A model generated the notes under the pieces. The model did no database searches. It was not told the origin of the DNA and saw nothing but the letters and a program-made list of their open reading frames with translations. 64,000 bases of DNA, taken from the NCBI RefSeq assembly GCF_004005865.1, contig NZ_SACN01000001.1, positions 1,612,001 to 1,676,000 of the forward strand. The letters run 5' to 3'. Position 1 is the stretch's first letter. Every line of letters starts with the position of its first letter. Positions 41,844 to 51,378 of the stretch are shown here, piece by piece. Position numbers and translations under genes: made by a program. This DNA comes from Sphingomonas crocodyli (GTDB taxonomy: Bacteria > Pseudomonadota > Alphaproteobacteria > Sphingomonadales > Sphingomonadaceae).

Positions 41844-43513
41844 GCGCGCTCGCTTCGGGGGCGGTGCGGAGGTTCGTTGCGGGCCTTGCGCTATGTTTCG
41901 CCGTCGCGGCGGGCGGCGTCGCGCATGCGCAGAGCGTCGACATGAGCGGGCTGCCCGGCGGCAAGCCGCAGCGCACCGGTCGCCCGACGATTACCCCCTA
42001 TATCGATGTGCGCGAGTTCACGCAGGGCGCGCTCAAGGGCGACGCAGAAACCGTCACCTACGCCGAGGCGATTGCGGGGCTGGGCGTCGAATATAATACG
42101 CGCCGCGTCGCATCGACCCTGTTCTACACCTACACCCGCCGCATCCGGCAGCAGGGCGATGTCGGTCGATCGGGTTCGCATAACGGCATCGCGCGGGCGA
42201 GCATCCGCATCATCCCCGATGTCTCCGCGCTCGATGTCGGCGCGATTGCGACCTACACCCGCGTCAATCCGGCGGGCGCCGCGCCGCTGGGCAATGTGGG
42301 CAATGCCGACAATATCTCGCAGGTCTATGGCGCCTATATCCAGCCGTCGGTCGCGACGAACATCAGCGAGCTGGACGTCGCGTCGAGCTATCGCTTCAGC
42401 TATGTGACCACCGGCAATTCGACCCAGGGCGTGCCGGTGACGCCCGGCTTCGATCGTTTTTCCGATTCGGTCAGCCATCTGGCGACCGCGCAGATCGGGA
42501 TGAAGCGCGGCACCCTGCCGTTCAGCTGGACGCTGAGTTCGCAATATAGCCGCGAAGATTCGGGGCAGCTCAACGAACGCTTCGAAAATTACAACGCGAT
42601 CCTCGAAACGCGCGTGCCGCTGTCGGCGACGATCGCCTTCGTCAGCAGCGGCGGCTACGAAAGCTCGACCAACTCGAAGCAGTCGACGTTGGTGGATGCG
42701 AACGGGATCCCGATCCTCGATGCCGACGGGCGTTTCCAGGCCGATCCTTCGGATCCGCGCGTCCTGACCTATGATATTGCCGGCTTCGTCGCCGATGGCG
42801 GCCTGATCTGGTCGCCCAGCCGGCGCACCCATGTCGAGGCGCGCGCGGGCTATCGCTATGGCGGCTTCACAGTGACCGGCCTGATCGAGATGAAGCCCGA
42901 TTCCAAATCGTCGGTGGCGCTGGTGGTGTTCGATCGCCTCGAAAGCTTCGGCCGCGGCGTGACCGCAGGGCTCGCCGGCGCGCCGACCCAGTTGCAGGAG
43001 CCCGACGACATGGGCGGCAGCGGCAGCACGCCGTACAGCCAGTGCGTGTTCGGCAAGAATCCCGGCATGGGCAGCTGTCTTGGCGGCACGCTCGGATCGT
43101 CGGCGTCGACCATGTATCGCACGCGCGGGATGAACTTCGTCTACGGCTATCAGATGCGGCAGACGTCGCTGAATCTGGGCGGCGGCTATTCGCGTCGTAC
43201 CTATCAGGACGATCCCACGCTGGCGGTGTCGCTGGACGGCGTGGTCGATCAGACCATCTTCGTCACGGGCGGGCTCAACCACGCGCTGTCGCCAAAATCC
43301 TCGGTCGACTTTTCTTTTAACGGCAACCTGTTTATCAATGGCCAGGCCGGTACGCCCGATGTTCAGTCGCTTGTCATGAACAGTCGGTATTCGCGCATTC
43401 TGGGCAGGAGCCTGATCGCTTCCGCCTCGGTCAGCGTAGAGGCGTCGAAGCGGGAAGGGGATGCGGCCGACATCTTGGGGCGTGCAGAGCTTGGCGTACG
43501 ATACAACTTCTAA
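41840..43513 (+). CDS. XrtA-system outer-membrane beta-barrel protein
   Basis: 557 aa. Signal peptide ends near VAHAQS. The rest is amphipathic beta sequence with many aromatic residues (e.g. TYTRVNPAG, YRFSYVTTG, SYGYQMRQTSLNLGGGYSRRTY) and a C-terminal Phe (ELGVRYNF), the hallmark of outer-membrane barrels. It matches the PEP-CTERM system-associated family that sits downstream of the kinase in such loci; probably a secretion channel or scaffold. Confidence 0.88.
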   Translation: MSALASGAVRRFVAGLALCFAVAAGGVAHAQSVDMSGLPGGKPQRTGRPTITPYIDVREFTQGALKGDAETVTYAEAIAGLGVEYNTRRVASTLFYTYTRRIRQQGDVGRSGSHNGIARASIRIIPDVSALDVGAIATYTRVNPAGAAPLGNVGNADNISQVYGAYIQPSVATNISELDVASSYRFSYVTTGNSTQGVPVTPGFDRFSDSVSHLATAQIGMKRGTLPFSWTLSSQYSREDSGQLNERFENYNAILETRVPLSATIAFVSSGGYESSTNSKQSTLVDANGIPILDADGRFQADPSDPRVLTYDIAGFVADGGLIWSPSRRTHVEARAGYRYGGFTVTGLIEMKPDSKSSVALVVFDRLESFGRGVTAGLAGAPTQLQEPDDMGGSGSTPYSQCVFGKNPGMGSCLGGTLGSSASTMYRTRGMNFVYGYQMRQTSLNLGGGYSRRTYQDDPTLAVSLDGVVDQTIFVTGGLNHALSPKSSVDFSFNGNLFINGQAGTPDVQSLVMNSRYSRILGRSLIASASVSVEASKREGDAADILGRAELGVRYNF

Positions 43514-43545
43514 CGCGATCCGCACCGGCCTAAGGGGGGTCCGAC

Positions 43546-45150
43546 ATGGATCATGATCCCTATGGCCTGACGGACAGGCCGTTCCAGCTGACGCCCGATC
43601 CGCGCTTCTATTTCGATAGCGCGACGCATCGTAAGGCGATGACCTATCTCGGCTATGGCCTTGCCCAGGGCGAAGGCTTCATCGTCGTGACGGGTGAGGT
43701 CGGCACCGGCAAGACGATGCTGGTCGGCCGCCTGATGGGCGCGATCGACAAATCGCGCCTGACCGCCGTCAACCTCGTTTCCACCCAGCTTGAGGGCGAG
43801 GATATCCTGCGCATCGTCGCGCTCTCGCTCGGCGTGCAGAGCGAGGGGATGGCGAAGGGCCAGATCCTCGCGCGGATCGAACGCTTCCTCCACGAACAGG
43901 CGCGCGGCGGAAAGCGCACGCTCCTGATCGTCGACGAGGCGCAGAACCTGCCGATCACCGCGCTCGAAGAGTTGCGGATGCTGTCGAACTTCCAGTTCGG
44001 CGGGCAGGCGCTGCTCCAGATCTTCCTGCTCGGCCAGCCCGAGTTTCGCGAGGCGCTGGCCCAGCCGCGCTTCGAACAGCTGCGCCAGCGTGTGATCGCG
44101 ACGCACCACCTGACGGCGATGCTGGTCGATGAGACCGGCCCGTATATCATGCACCGTCTGGCCTGCGCCGGATGGAAGGGCGCGCCGCGCTTCACCGCCG
44201 AAGCCTTCGCCGCGATGCACCGCCTGTCGGGCGGCGTGCCGCGCCGGCTCAACATGCTGGCGGCGCGCGTGTTGTTGCAGGGGGCGATCGAGCAACTGGT
44301 CGACATCGACATCGACGTGATCGAGGATGTCGCGGCCGATCTTGCTTCCGAAAGCATCATGCCGGCGGAAAATGCGACGCCCGAGGGCAAGCCGCAGCCG
44401 TTCCAGTATAATCCCACGCCCGTTGCTCCGGCCGCGTGGATCGAGCCGCAGCAGCCCGCGCCGACACCGCCGCCGCCTCCGGTCGCGCCCGTTATCGCGC
44501 CGCAGGTTTTCCCGGAGCCGGCCCCCGCGCCTGTTGCGGCGCCTGTGCCGCCGCCCGCTCCGGCCCCTGCGCCCAATATCTCGTATAGCGCGACGCCGCA
44601 GCCCTTCGTGCCGCCCGCTTATGTCGAGCCGTCTTATACCGAGCCGTCTTACGACATGGACGAGCCGCAGGCGCCCGAGGCACCGACCGGGGCTTATGAC
44701 ATGAGCGGCTTTTCGATGCCCGAACAGGCGCCGCCGCCGCCGATCGCGCAGCCGCCGCGTTATGATGGCGATGTGCCGCCACAGGCACAGCAGCCCGAAC
44801 CAGCCCCGCCGCCGGTGGCCGCTGCGCCGATCGAACCGCCCGCACCTGTATATCCGCCGCTGCGCGCTGTTGAGGATGTGCCGCCGCCTCCGCCGCCGCC
44901 CGCGCCGGTTCCGGATTACACCACGCCCGATTATGCGGTGCCGCCTGCACCTGCGCCGGCCGCCGCTGCGGGCGACAATGAGGCGCTTCGCGACATTGCC
45001 GCGCGCAATGCCGAACTCGAGGCGCGGCTGGCCGATCAGGAGGCGATCCTGCGCCGCACCCTTTCGCTGCTGGTCGAACTGGTCGAGACCAAGGATCAGG
45101 GGCCGGGCGGCGGCAGCGGTGGTGCGAACGGTAGCCAGGACGCGGCTTGA
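43546..45150 (+). CDS. XrtA-associated AAA ATPase with Pro-rich tail
   Basis: 534 aa. ExeA-like ATPase domain (about 1-275): GEVGTGKT Walker A at 50-57, LLIVDEAQN Walker B near 125, and sensor GQPEFREAL. Beyond residue 285 a 200-residue Pro/Ala-rich linker with repeated PPP and EPSYTEPSY ends in a short coiled coil (NAELEARLADQEAILRRTLSLLVELVE). Such tails may span peptidoglycan or dock partners. Role in locus unproven; it is a conserved XrtA-locus member. Confidence 0.88.
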   Translation: MDHDPYGLTDRPFQLTPDPRFYFDSATHRKAMTYLGYGLAQGEGFIVVTGEVGTGKTMLVGRLMGAIDKSRLTAVNLVSTQLEGEDILRIVALSLGVQSEGMAKGQILARIERFLHEQARGGKRTLLIVDEAQNLPITALEELRMLSNFQFGGQALLQIFLLGQPEFREALAQPRFEQLRQRVIATHHLTAMLVDETGPYIMHRLACAGWKGAPRFTAEAFAAMHRLSGGVPRRLNMLAARVLLQGAIEQLVDIDIDVIEDVAADLASESIMPAENATPEGKPQPFQYNPTPVAPAAWIEPQQPAPTPPPPPVAPVIAPQVFPEPAPAPVAAPVPPPAPAPAPNISYSATPQPFVPPAYVEPSYTEPSYDMDEPQAPEAPTGAYDMSGFSMPEQAPPPPIAQPPRYDGDVPPQAQQPEPAPPPVAAAPIEPPAPVYPPLRAVEDVPPPPPPPAPVPDYTTPDYAVPPAPAPAAAAGDNEALRDIAARNAELEARLADQEAILRRTLSLLVELVETKDQGPGGGSGGANGSQDAA

Positions 45151-46001
45151 AACCCGTGGTGCTGAACGGCCTGTCCGTCGATATCGAGGACTGGTTCCAG
45201 GTCGGCGCGTTCGAAAAGACGATCGATCGTAGCGACTGGGACAGCCTGGCGCCCCGCGTCGAGCGCAACACCGATGCGGTGATCGCCCTGTTCGACCGGA
45301 TGGGGGCGAAGGGCACCTTCTTCACGCTGGGCTGGGTCGCCGAACGTTATCCGGCGCTCATCAAGCGGATCGTCGCGGGCGGGCATGAGCTGGCGAGCCA
45401 CGGCTGGGATCATGGCCGCGTCTTTCAGATGACGCCAGAGCAGTTTCGCGCAGACGTCCGCAAGGCCAAGCAGGTGCTGGAGGATCTGGGCGGCACCGCC
45501 GTCACCGGCTATCGCGCGCCCAGCTTCTCGATCGATACGCGCACCCCGTGGGCGCATGCGATCCTGGCCGAGGAAGGCCATGTCTATTCGTCGAGCGTCG
45601 CGCCGGTCGTCCACGATCATTATGGATGGCCCGAAAGCCCGCGCTTCGCGTGGAAGCCGCTGCACGACAACTCCCTGATCGAACTGCCGGTCACGACCGC
45701 CAAGCTGCGGGGGCGGACACTGGCGGCGGGGGGCGGGGGCTTCTTCCGTCTGTTCCCTTATGCCTTTTCGCGCTGGGCGATCCGGCAGGTGAACGGCCTT
45801 GGCCAGCCTGCCATCTTCTACTTCCATCCGTGGGAGATCGATCCCGGCCAGCCGCGCGTCGCGAATGCCCCGCTCAAATCGAAGCTGCGCCATTATAGCC
45901 GCCTGTCCGCGATGGAGGGCAAGCTGGAGCGTGCGATCGGCGATTTCGCGTGGGGGCGGGTCGATGCGGTTGCGGCGAAGGCGGCGGAGGCGCTGGCCTG
46001 A
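45147..46001 (+). CDS. XrtA-associated polysaccharide deacetylase
   Basis: 284 aa from a TTG in a TTGA overlap; a GTG three codons later (MVLNGLSVDIEDWF) is an equally good start. NodB-fold motifs: SVDIEDWF with the catalytic Asp pair, SHGWDHGRV as the His-box, and YRAPSFSID. C-terminus has FYFHPWEIDPGQPR. It would remove N-acetyl groups from the exopolysaccharide; periplasmic export is not evident from the N-terminus, so site of action is unclear. Confidence 0.9.
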   Translation: MKPVVLNGLSVDIEDWFQVGAFEKTIDRSDWDSLAPRVERNTDAVIALFDRMGAKGTFFTLGWVAERYPALIKRIVAGGHELASHGWDHGRVFQMTPEQFRADVRKAKQVLEDLGGTAVTGYRAPSFSIDTRTPWAHAILAEEGHVYSSSVAPVVHDHYGWPESPRFAWKPLHDNSLIELPVTTAKLRGRTLAAGGGGFFRLFPYAFSRWAIRQVNGLGQPAIFYFHPWEIDPGQPRVANAPLKSKLRHYSRLSAMEGKLERAIGDFAWGRVDAVAAKAAEALA

Positions 46002-46002
46002 C

Positions 46003-47052
46003 ATGATCGCGACCCGGCTGGCCGATCTCGACAGCCCCGCGGAGCGTGCCGCAATCCACGCCTATGTGATGGCGCATGATCAGGGCAGCGCGTTCCATCG
46101 GCCGGCATGGCTGATGGGTGTCGAGCGCGGGTGCAGGCAGACCGCGCGCTACCTGATCGCCGAGCGCGATGGCGCGATCGTCGGGCTGTTGCCGATGACC
46201 GAGGTTCATTCGCCTTTATTCGGTCGCGCGCTGGCTTCGGCGGGGTTTGCAGTGGGCGGCGGGCCGATCGCCGACGATCAGGTGATCGTCGATGCGCTGG
46301 CGGAGGCGGGCTGGACCTGGGCCGAGCGGCTGAGCTGCCCCTCGCTCGAACTGCGCGGTGGTGCGCTGCCTTCGGGGTCGGGCTGGCATGTCGAAGGCGG
46401 GATCTATGCCGGCTTCGCGCGTTCGCTGACCGCCGATGACGAGGCCGAATTGCTCGCCATCCCGCGCAAGCAGCGCGCCGAGGTGCGCAAGGCGCTTGGC
46501 TTCCCGCTGGAGGTGCGGATCGGAGCGAGCGAGATCGACCGGGCGCAGCATTATGCCGTCTATGCCGAAAGCGTCCGCAACCTCGGCACGCCGGTTTTCC
46601 CCCGATCGCTGTTCGACGCGGTGCTCGATGCATTCGGCGCGGATGCCGACATCCTGACCGTGCTGCACGAAGGCGTGCCGTTGGCGAGCGTGCTGAGCCT
46701 CTATCACAAGGGCGTGGTGCTGCCTTATTGGGGCGGGGGCACGCACGACGCGCGGCGCTGGCGTGCGAACGACATGATGTACTACGCGCTGATGAACCAT
46801 GCGCGGGGGCAGGGGATGACGGCGTTCGATTTCGGCCGGTCGAAGTTCGGAACCGGCGCCTTCGCCTTCAAGAAGAATTGGGGGTTCGAACCGGTGCCGC
46901 TCGCTTATGCCATCCGCACCGCCGACGGGCAGGAGCCGCGCCAGATCAACCCGACGAGCCCCAAATATCGGCTGCAGGTGTCGCTGTGGCAGAAACTGCC
47001 TTTGTCGATCGCCAACCGGATCGGGCCGTGGATCGCGCGGGGGCTCGGCTGA
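46003..47052 (+). CDS. FemAB-like XrtA-system protein (GNAT transferase)
   Basis: 349 aa. Starts MIATRLADLDSPAER one base after the deacetylase. Two GNAT-type halves are suggested by GSAFHRPAWLMGVERGCRQTARYLIAER and the C-terminal ANDMMYYALMNHARGQGMTAFDFGRSKFGTG, the latter a FemAB signature. Family known to transfer amino acids from tRNA to precursors, but in PEP-CTERM loci the reaction is unknown. Overlaps the next gene by 1 nt. Confidence 0.87.
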   Translation: MIATRLADLDSPAERAAIHAYVMAHDQGSAFHRPAWLMGVERGCRQTARYLIAERDGAIVGLLPMTEVHSPLFGRALASAGFAVGGGPIADDQVIVDALAEAGWTWAERLSCPSLELRGGALPSGSGWHVEGGIYAGFARSLTADDEAELLAIPRKQRAEVRKALGFPLEVRIGASEIDRAQHYAVYAESVRNLGTPVFPRSLFDAVLDAFGADADILTVLHEGVPLASVLSLYHKGVVLPYWGGGTHDARRWRANDMMYYALMNHARGQGMTAFDFGRSKFGTGAFAFKKNWGFEPVPLAYAIRTADGQEPRQINPTSPKYRLQVSLWQKLPLSIANRIGPWIARGLG

Positions 47053-48257
47053 TGGGCGAGATCCTGTTTCTGGTTCACCGCATCCCCTATCCGCCCGATC
47101 GGGGGGATAGGATCCGCAGCTATCATATCCTGCGCCATCTGGCGGCGCGCGCGCCGGTGCATGTCGTCGGCTTTGTCGACCGGCCCGGCGACGTCGCCAA
47201 GGTCGCCCCCTTGCGCCAGATCTGTTCCTCGCTGTTCGTCGACGTGCGCCGCAGCCGCGTGTCGGCCGGTCTGCGCGCAATGGCCAAGGGGGACTCCATC
47301 TCGCTCACCGCGTTTCGATCACGCGCCATGAAGGCGGAGGTGAAGCGGTTGCTGAAGAAGCGGCCTATCGACACGATCTTCGTCTATTCGGGGCAGATGG
47401 CGCAGTTCGTGCCCGAAGATCGCGGCGGGCGGCGCTTCGTGATGGACTTCGTCGACGTCGATTCCGAAAAGTTCGCCAGCTATGGCGCGAAGGCGGCCGG
47501 CCCCAAGGGCTGGATCCACCGGCGCGAAGGCGAACTGCTCCAGGCGTTCGAAATCGAAACCGCCGAGCGCGCCGACCTGAGCCTGTTCGTCAGCGAGGCG
47601 GAGGCGGGTGTGTTCCGCCACATCTCCGGGCTCGGCGCGGACAAGGTGAAGGCCGTCAGCAACGGCATCGACACCGACTATTTCGATCCCGCCGCCTTCC
47701 CCCGCAAAGATGAGCAGAACGATCCGCTGATCGTCTTCACCGGGCAGATGGATTACAAACCCAATGTCGATGCGGTGGAGCATTTCGCCAAGCGCACCTT
47801 CCGCGCGATCCGCGCCAAGCATCCCAATGCGGTGTTCGCGATCGTCGGGCGCGATCCGACGCCGGCGGTGAAGGCACTGGCCAATCGCAACGTGATCATC
47901 ACCGGCGAGGTACCCGACGTGCGCCCCTGGCTGGCGGCGGCAACGGTGGTGGTCGCCCCGCTGGAAATCGCGCGCGGCATCCAGAATAAGGTGCTGGAGG
48001 CGATGGCGATGGCGCGGCCCGTGGTCGTCTCGGCCCCCGCCTTCGAAGGGCTGGATGCCGAGCGGGGCAAGCATCTGATCGTCGCCGAACGGCTCGATCT
48101 GGCCAATGCCGTCAGCGATCTGATCCGCGATCCCAAGGCCGCCGAGGCGATGGGCAAGGTCGCGCGCGAATGGATGATCCAACGCTATGGCTGGGAGGCG
48201 CAGCTGACCGCGCTCGACGACATGGTCGGCTTTGACGGCGAGGCGGCCGACGCCTGA
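47052..48257 (+). CDS. XrtA-system GT4-like glycosyltransferase
   Basis: 401 aa. GT-B enzyme: N-terminal Rossmann half with RIPYPPDRGDRIRSYH, C-terminal half with the EX7E-like PLEIARGIQNKVLEAMAMARPVV motif and VFTGQMDYKPN. It should add one sugar to the repeat unit from a nucleotide-sugar donor. In many XrtA loci the exosortase follows this gene; here the amidotransferase starts at once, with 1-nt overlap. Confidence 0.9.
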   Translation: MGEILFLVHRIPYPPDRGDRIRSYHILRHLAARAPVHVVGFVDRPGDVAKVAPLRQICSSLFVDVRRSRVSAGLRAMAKGDSISLTAFRSRAMKAEVKRLLKKRPIDTIFVYSGQMAQFVPEDRGGRRFVMDFVDVDSEKFASYGAKAAGPKGWIHRREGELLQAFEIETAERADLSLFVSEAEAGVFRHISGLGADKVKAVSNGIDTDYFDPAAFPRKDEQNDPLIVFTGQMDYKPNVDAVEHFAKRTFRAIRAKHPNAVFAIVGRDPTPAVKALANRNVIITGEVPDVRPWLAAATVVVAPLEIARGIQNKVLEAMAMARPVVVSAPAFEGLDAERGKHLIVAERLDLANAVSDLIRDPKAAEAMGKVAREWMIQRYGWEAQLTALDDMVGFDGEAADA

Positions 48258-50149
48258 TGTGCGGCATCGCTGGCATATTCCATCTCCAGGTCGCAAAGCC
48301 TGTCGAGGAGGCGCGGGTCCGCGCGATGGCCGATGCGATCGCGCATCGCGGGCCGGATGGTTCGGGCATCTGGACGGCGCCGGGCGTCGGCTTCGGGCAT
48401 CGCCGCCTGTCGATCATCGACCTCGAAGGCGGCGTGCAGCCGATGCCGAGTGCGGATGGCCGCCACGTCATCATCTTCAATGGCGAGATCTATAATTATC
48501 GCGAGGTTCGCGCCGAGCTGACGGCGCTGGGCGTCGAGTTCCGCACGCATAGCGATACCGAGGTGATCCTGGAGGCGTATCGCCGTTGGGGGCCGAAGTC
48601 GCTCGATCGGTTGAACGGTATGTTCGCCTTCGCGATCCACGATACGGCGGACGCGAGCCTGTTCATCGCGCGCGACCGGCTGGGCGTGAAACCGCTTTTC
48701 TATGCCGAGCTGTCGGACGGCAGCGTGATCTTCGGTTCGGAGCTGAAGGCGCTGACCGCGCATCCGCTGCTGCGGCGGACGCCCGAACTGTCGGCGATCG
48801 ACGACTATCTCGCCTTCGGTTACGTGCCCGACGACACCAGCCTGCTGCAGGGGGTGAGGAAGCTTCCCGCCGGCCATCACCTGACGTTGCGACGCGGCCA
48901 TCCGCTCCCCGCGCCGGTGCGCTGGTGGGACGTGAGCTTTGCCGATCGCGCTAAGGGATCGGCGCGCGATCTGGAGGCCGAGCTGGTCGATCTGATGCGC
49001 AAGGCCGTCACCGCGCGGATGATCGCGGACGTGCCGCTGGGCGCCTTCCTGTCGGGCGGGGTGGATAGCAGCGCGGTCGTCGCCCTGATGGCGGAGGAGA
49101 GCCGCGAGGCGGTCAAGACCTGCTCGATCGGCTTCGACCATCCCGATTATGACGAGACGCGCTATGCCGGCGAGATCGCCGCGCGCTTCGCGACCGATCA
49201 TCGCGTGCGGATCGTATCGGCCGACGATTATGGTCTGGCCGACACGCTCGCCGATCATTTCGACGAACCCTTCGCCGATGCTTCCGCGCTGCCCACTTAT
49301 CGCGTGAGCCAGTTGGCGCGCGAGACGGTGACGGTCGCCTTGTCGGGCGACGGCGCGGACGAGGCTTTCGCCGGTTATCGCCGCCTGACCTTCTTCAACG
49401 CCGAGGATTGCGTGCGCCGCCTGCTGCCGCAGGGGTTCCGCACCAACGTGTTCGGCACGCTGGGCCGTCTCTATCCGAAGATGGACTGGGCGCCGCAGAA
49501 GCTGCGCGCGAAATCGACCTTCCAGGCGCTCGGCCGTTCGGAGGGGGAGGCTTATGCCGAGGCGGTTGGCGTCACGCCGATGGCGCTGCGGCACCGGCTC
49601 TACACCGATCAAATGCGGTCGAGCCTAAACGGGCATCGTGCCGAGGATCGCTACATCAAGGCGATGGCGGCGGCGCCCGCGCGCGACGGGCTCGATCGCG
49701 CGCAATATGCCGACATGCAGATCTGGTTGCCGGGCGACATCCTGACCAAGGTCGATCGCACCAGCATGGCCGTGAGCCTGGAGGCGCGCGAGCCTCTGCT
49801 CGACTATCGCCTGATCGAGTTTGCCGCGCGGCTGCCTGTGTCGATGCGCGTGCGCGGGACGACCGGCAAATGGCTGATGAAGCAGGCGATGCGCCGCTAC
49901 CTGCCCGACGATATCCTGTTTCGGAAGAAGATGGGGTTCGTCACGCCGATCAGTGCGTGGTTCCGCGGGCCGCTGGCGGAAGAGGCTGGGCGGATCGCGC
50001 AAGGATCGATGCTCGCCCAGACCGGCTGGTTCGATCCCGCCGCGCTCGACCGCATCGTGCGCGATCACAGGAGCGGCCTTTCCGATCACGGCCGCCTGCT
50101 GTGGCAATTGATGATGCTCGACAAGTCGCTGGGGCGGCTGTTCGGCTGA
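48257..50149 (+). CDS. XrtA-system amidotransferase (asparagine-synthase-like)
   Basis: 630 aa. Class II glutamine amidotransferase domain with N-terminal Cys2 nucleophile (MCGIAGIFH) and RGPDGSG, GHRRLSIIDLEGG motifs (1-190), followed by the synthetase domain with PP-loop SGGVDSS at 266-272 and LSGDGADEAFAGY. It amidates a carboxylate, perhaps of a uronic acid in the polymer. Last gene of the locus, ending at a 22-nt palindrome. Confidence 0.92.
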   Translation: MCGIAGIFHLQVAKPVEEARVRAMADAIAHRGPDGSGIWTAPGVGFGHRRLSIIDLEGGVQPMPSADGRHVIIFNGEIYNYREVRAELTALGVEFRTHSDTEVILEAYRRWGPKSLDRLNGMFAFAIHDTADASLFIARDRLGVKPLFYAELSDGSVIFGSELKALTAHPLLRRTPELSAIDDYLAFGYVPDDTSLLQGVRKLPAGHHLTLRRGHPLPAPVRWWDVSFADRAKGSARDLEAELVDLMRKAVTARMIADVPLGAFLSGGVDSSAVVALMAEESREAVKTCSIGFDHPDYDETRYAGEIAARFATDHRVRIVSADDYGLADTLADHFDEPFADASALPTYRVSQLARETVTVALSGDGADEAFAGYRRLTFFNAEDCVRRLLPQGFRTNVFGTLGRLYPKMDWAPQKLRAKSTFQALGRSEGEAYAEAVGVTPMALRHRLYTDQMRSSLNGHRAEDRYIKAMAAAPARDGLDRAQYADMQIWLPGDILTKVDRTSMAVSLEAREPLLDYRLIEFAARLPVSMRVRGTTGKWLMKQAMRRYLPDDILFRKKMGFVTPISAWFRGPLAEEAGRIAQGSMLAQTGWFDPAALDRIVRDHRSGLSDHGRLLWQLMMLDKSLGRLFG

Positions 50150-50170
50150 AAGTTTCCTATAGGAAACTTT
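50149..50170. terminator. 22-bp perfect palindrome between convergent genes
   Basis: AAAGTTTCCTA and its complement TAGGAAACTTT form a perfect palindrome starting at the last base of the amidotransferase stop and ending 6 nt before the monooxygenase stop. Both strands end in TTT, so it may act as a bidirectional terminator. Confidence 0.55.
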
Positions 50171-50175
50171 TGGGC

Positions 50176-50526
50176 TCAGCCCTCGATGATCAGCCGTTCG
50201 ATCGTCGGCGCGGGGGCGTCGGGTTCGCTGTCGCTGTCGATGATGATCTGGAGATGTTCGACGCGCGGCGGGCTCTGGAAATGCGGGCCGCACAATTTGC
50301 GCCAGGCGAGGAAGGCGTCCGAGTTGCGAAACTCGACCATGTGATCCTCGATCGTCTCCCATTCGACGAACATGCGGTAGCGCGACGGTTGTTCGATCGA
50401 CCGGTGGATGCGGAACGCGAGGCAACCCTGCGAGCCGAGGAACAGGCGCATCGCCTGCCGCGCCGCGTCCTCGAACGCCTGTTCGTGGCCGGGCTTGATG
50501 TCGATCTCGGCGAGTTCCTTGATCAT
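50176..50526 (-). CDS. Antibiotic biosynthesis monooxygenase (ABM)-domain protein
   Basis: 116 aa from MIKELAEID with GGGAGAGGG upstream; a longer frame to 50652 runs into a repeat and is rejected. A dimeric ferredoxin-like ABM domain: IKPGHEQAFEDAARQAMRLFLGSQGCLAFRIHRS and EWETIEDHMVEFRNSDAF. Such small enzymes act on quinols or aromatic ketones. The C-terminal IIDSDSEPDAPAPTIER is a family-unlike acidic tail. Divergent from the CoA-transferase operon. Confidence 0.75.
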   Translation of the reverse strand: MIKELAEIDIKPGHEQAFEDAARQAMRLFLGSQGCLAFRIHRSIEQPSRYRMFVEWETIEDHMVEFRNSDAFLAWRKLCGPHFQSPPRVEHLQIIIDSDSEPDAPAPTIERLIIEG

Positions 50527-50670
50527 CGCCCTCTCCCTGCGTCCGGGGAGGGGGCGGGTCAAGCCCTTCGCGTGCGGAAAATCGCGCATTTGCAATGATG
50601 CGCTGCAACAGATTGACCACCCCCGACCCGGCCCGTTAGACCGGCGATGCATCCAGCGAGGAGGACGTCC

Positions 50671-51378
50671 GTGTCGAAAATCTATCCCTCAGCCGAGGCC
50701 GCACTCGAAGGTCTGCTGTTCGATGGAATGACGATCTGTTCGGGCGGCTTCGGGCTTTCGGGCATTCCCGAGCGGCTGATCGACGCGATCGTCGCGGCGG
50801 GCACGAAGGGCCTCGTCATCGCGTCCAACAATTGCGGTATCGACGGGGAGGGGCTGGGCAAGCTGCTGCGCACCCGCCAGATCGCCAAGATGATCTCCAG
50901 CTATGTCGGCGAGAACAAGGAGTTCGAGCGCCAATATCTGTCGGGTGAGCTTGAGGTCGAGTTCAGCCCGCAGGGCACGCTGGCCGAGCGGATGCGCGCG
51001 GGCGGCGCCGGTATTCCGGGTTTCTATACCAAGACCGGCGTGGGCACGCTCGTCGCCGAGGGTAAGGAGCTCAAGGAGTTCGACGGCGAGACCTATGTTC
51101 TCGAACGCGGCATCCGCGCCGACCTGTCGATCATCAAGGGCTGGAAGGCGGACGAGGCGGGGAACCTGATCTTCCGCAAGACCGCGCGCAATTTCAACCA
51201 GCCGGCCGCGACCGCCGCGAACATCTGCGTCGCGGAAGTCGAGGAGATCGTGCCGGTCGGCTCGCTCGATCCCGACAGCATCCACCTGCCCGGCATCTAT
51301 GTGAAGCGGCTGATCAACGGCAGCCCCTATGACAAGCGGATCGAGTTCCGCACAACGCGCCCGCGGGCCGCCGCGTGA
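50671..51378 (+). CDS. scoA: 3-oxoacid CoA-transferase subunit A
   Basis: 235 aa from a GTG 5 nt after GAGGAGG; an ATG at 50647 lacks such a site. GGFGLSGIP at about 25-33 and [10 protein letters not shown] are the CoA-transferase alpha signatures, and [16 protein letters not shown] follows. With subunit B it moves CoA from succinyl-CoA to acetoacetate or a related acid for ketone-body use. The B subunit is not adjacent: a phosphatase gene separates them. Confidence 0.93.
   Translation: MSKIYPSAEAALEGLLFDGMTICSGGFGLSGIPERLIDAIVAAGTKGLVIASNNCGIDGEGLGKLLRTRQIAKMISSYVGENKEFERQYLSGELEVEFSPQGTLAERMRAGGAGIPGFYTKTGVGTLVAEGKELKEFDGETYVLERGIRADLSIIKGWKADEAGNLIFRKTARNFNQPAATAANICVAEVEEIVPVGSLDPDSIHLPGIYVKRLINGSPYDKRIEFRTTRPRAAA

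Noticed and set aside
46003..50149. Hidden exosortase frame in the 3' part of the XrtA locus
   Set aside because: Genes are contiguous with 1-nt overlaps, and no alternative frame shows the many hydrophobic helices expected of an exosortase.
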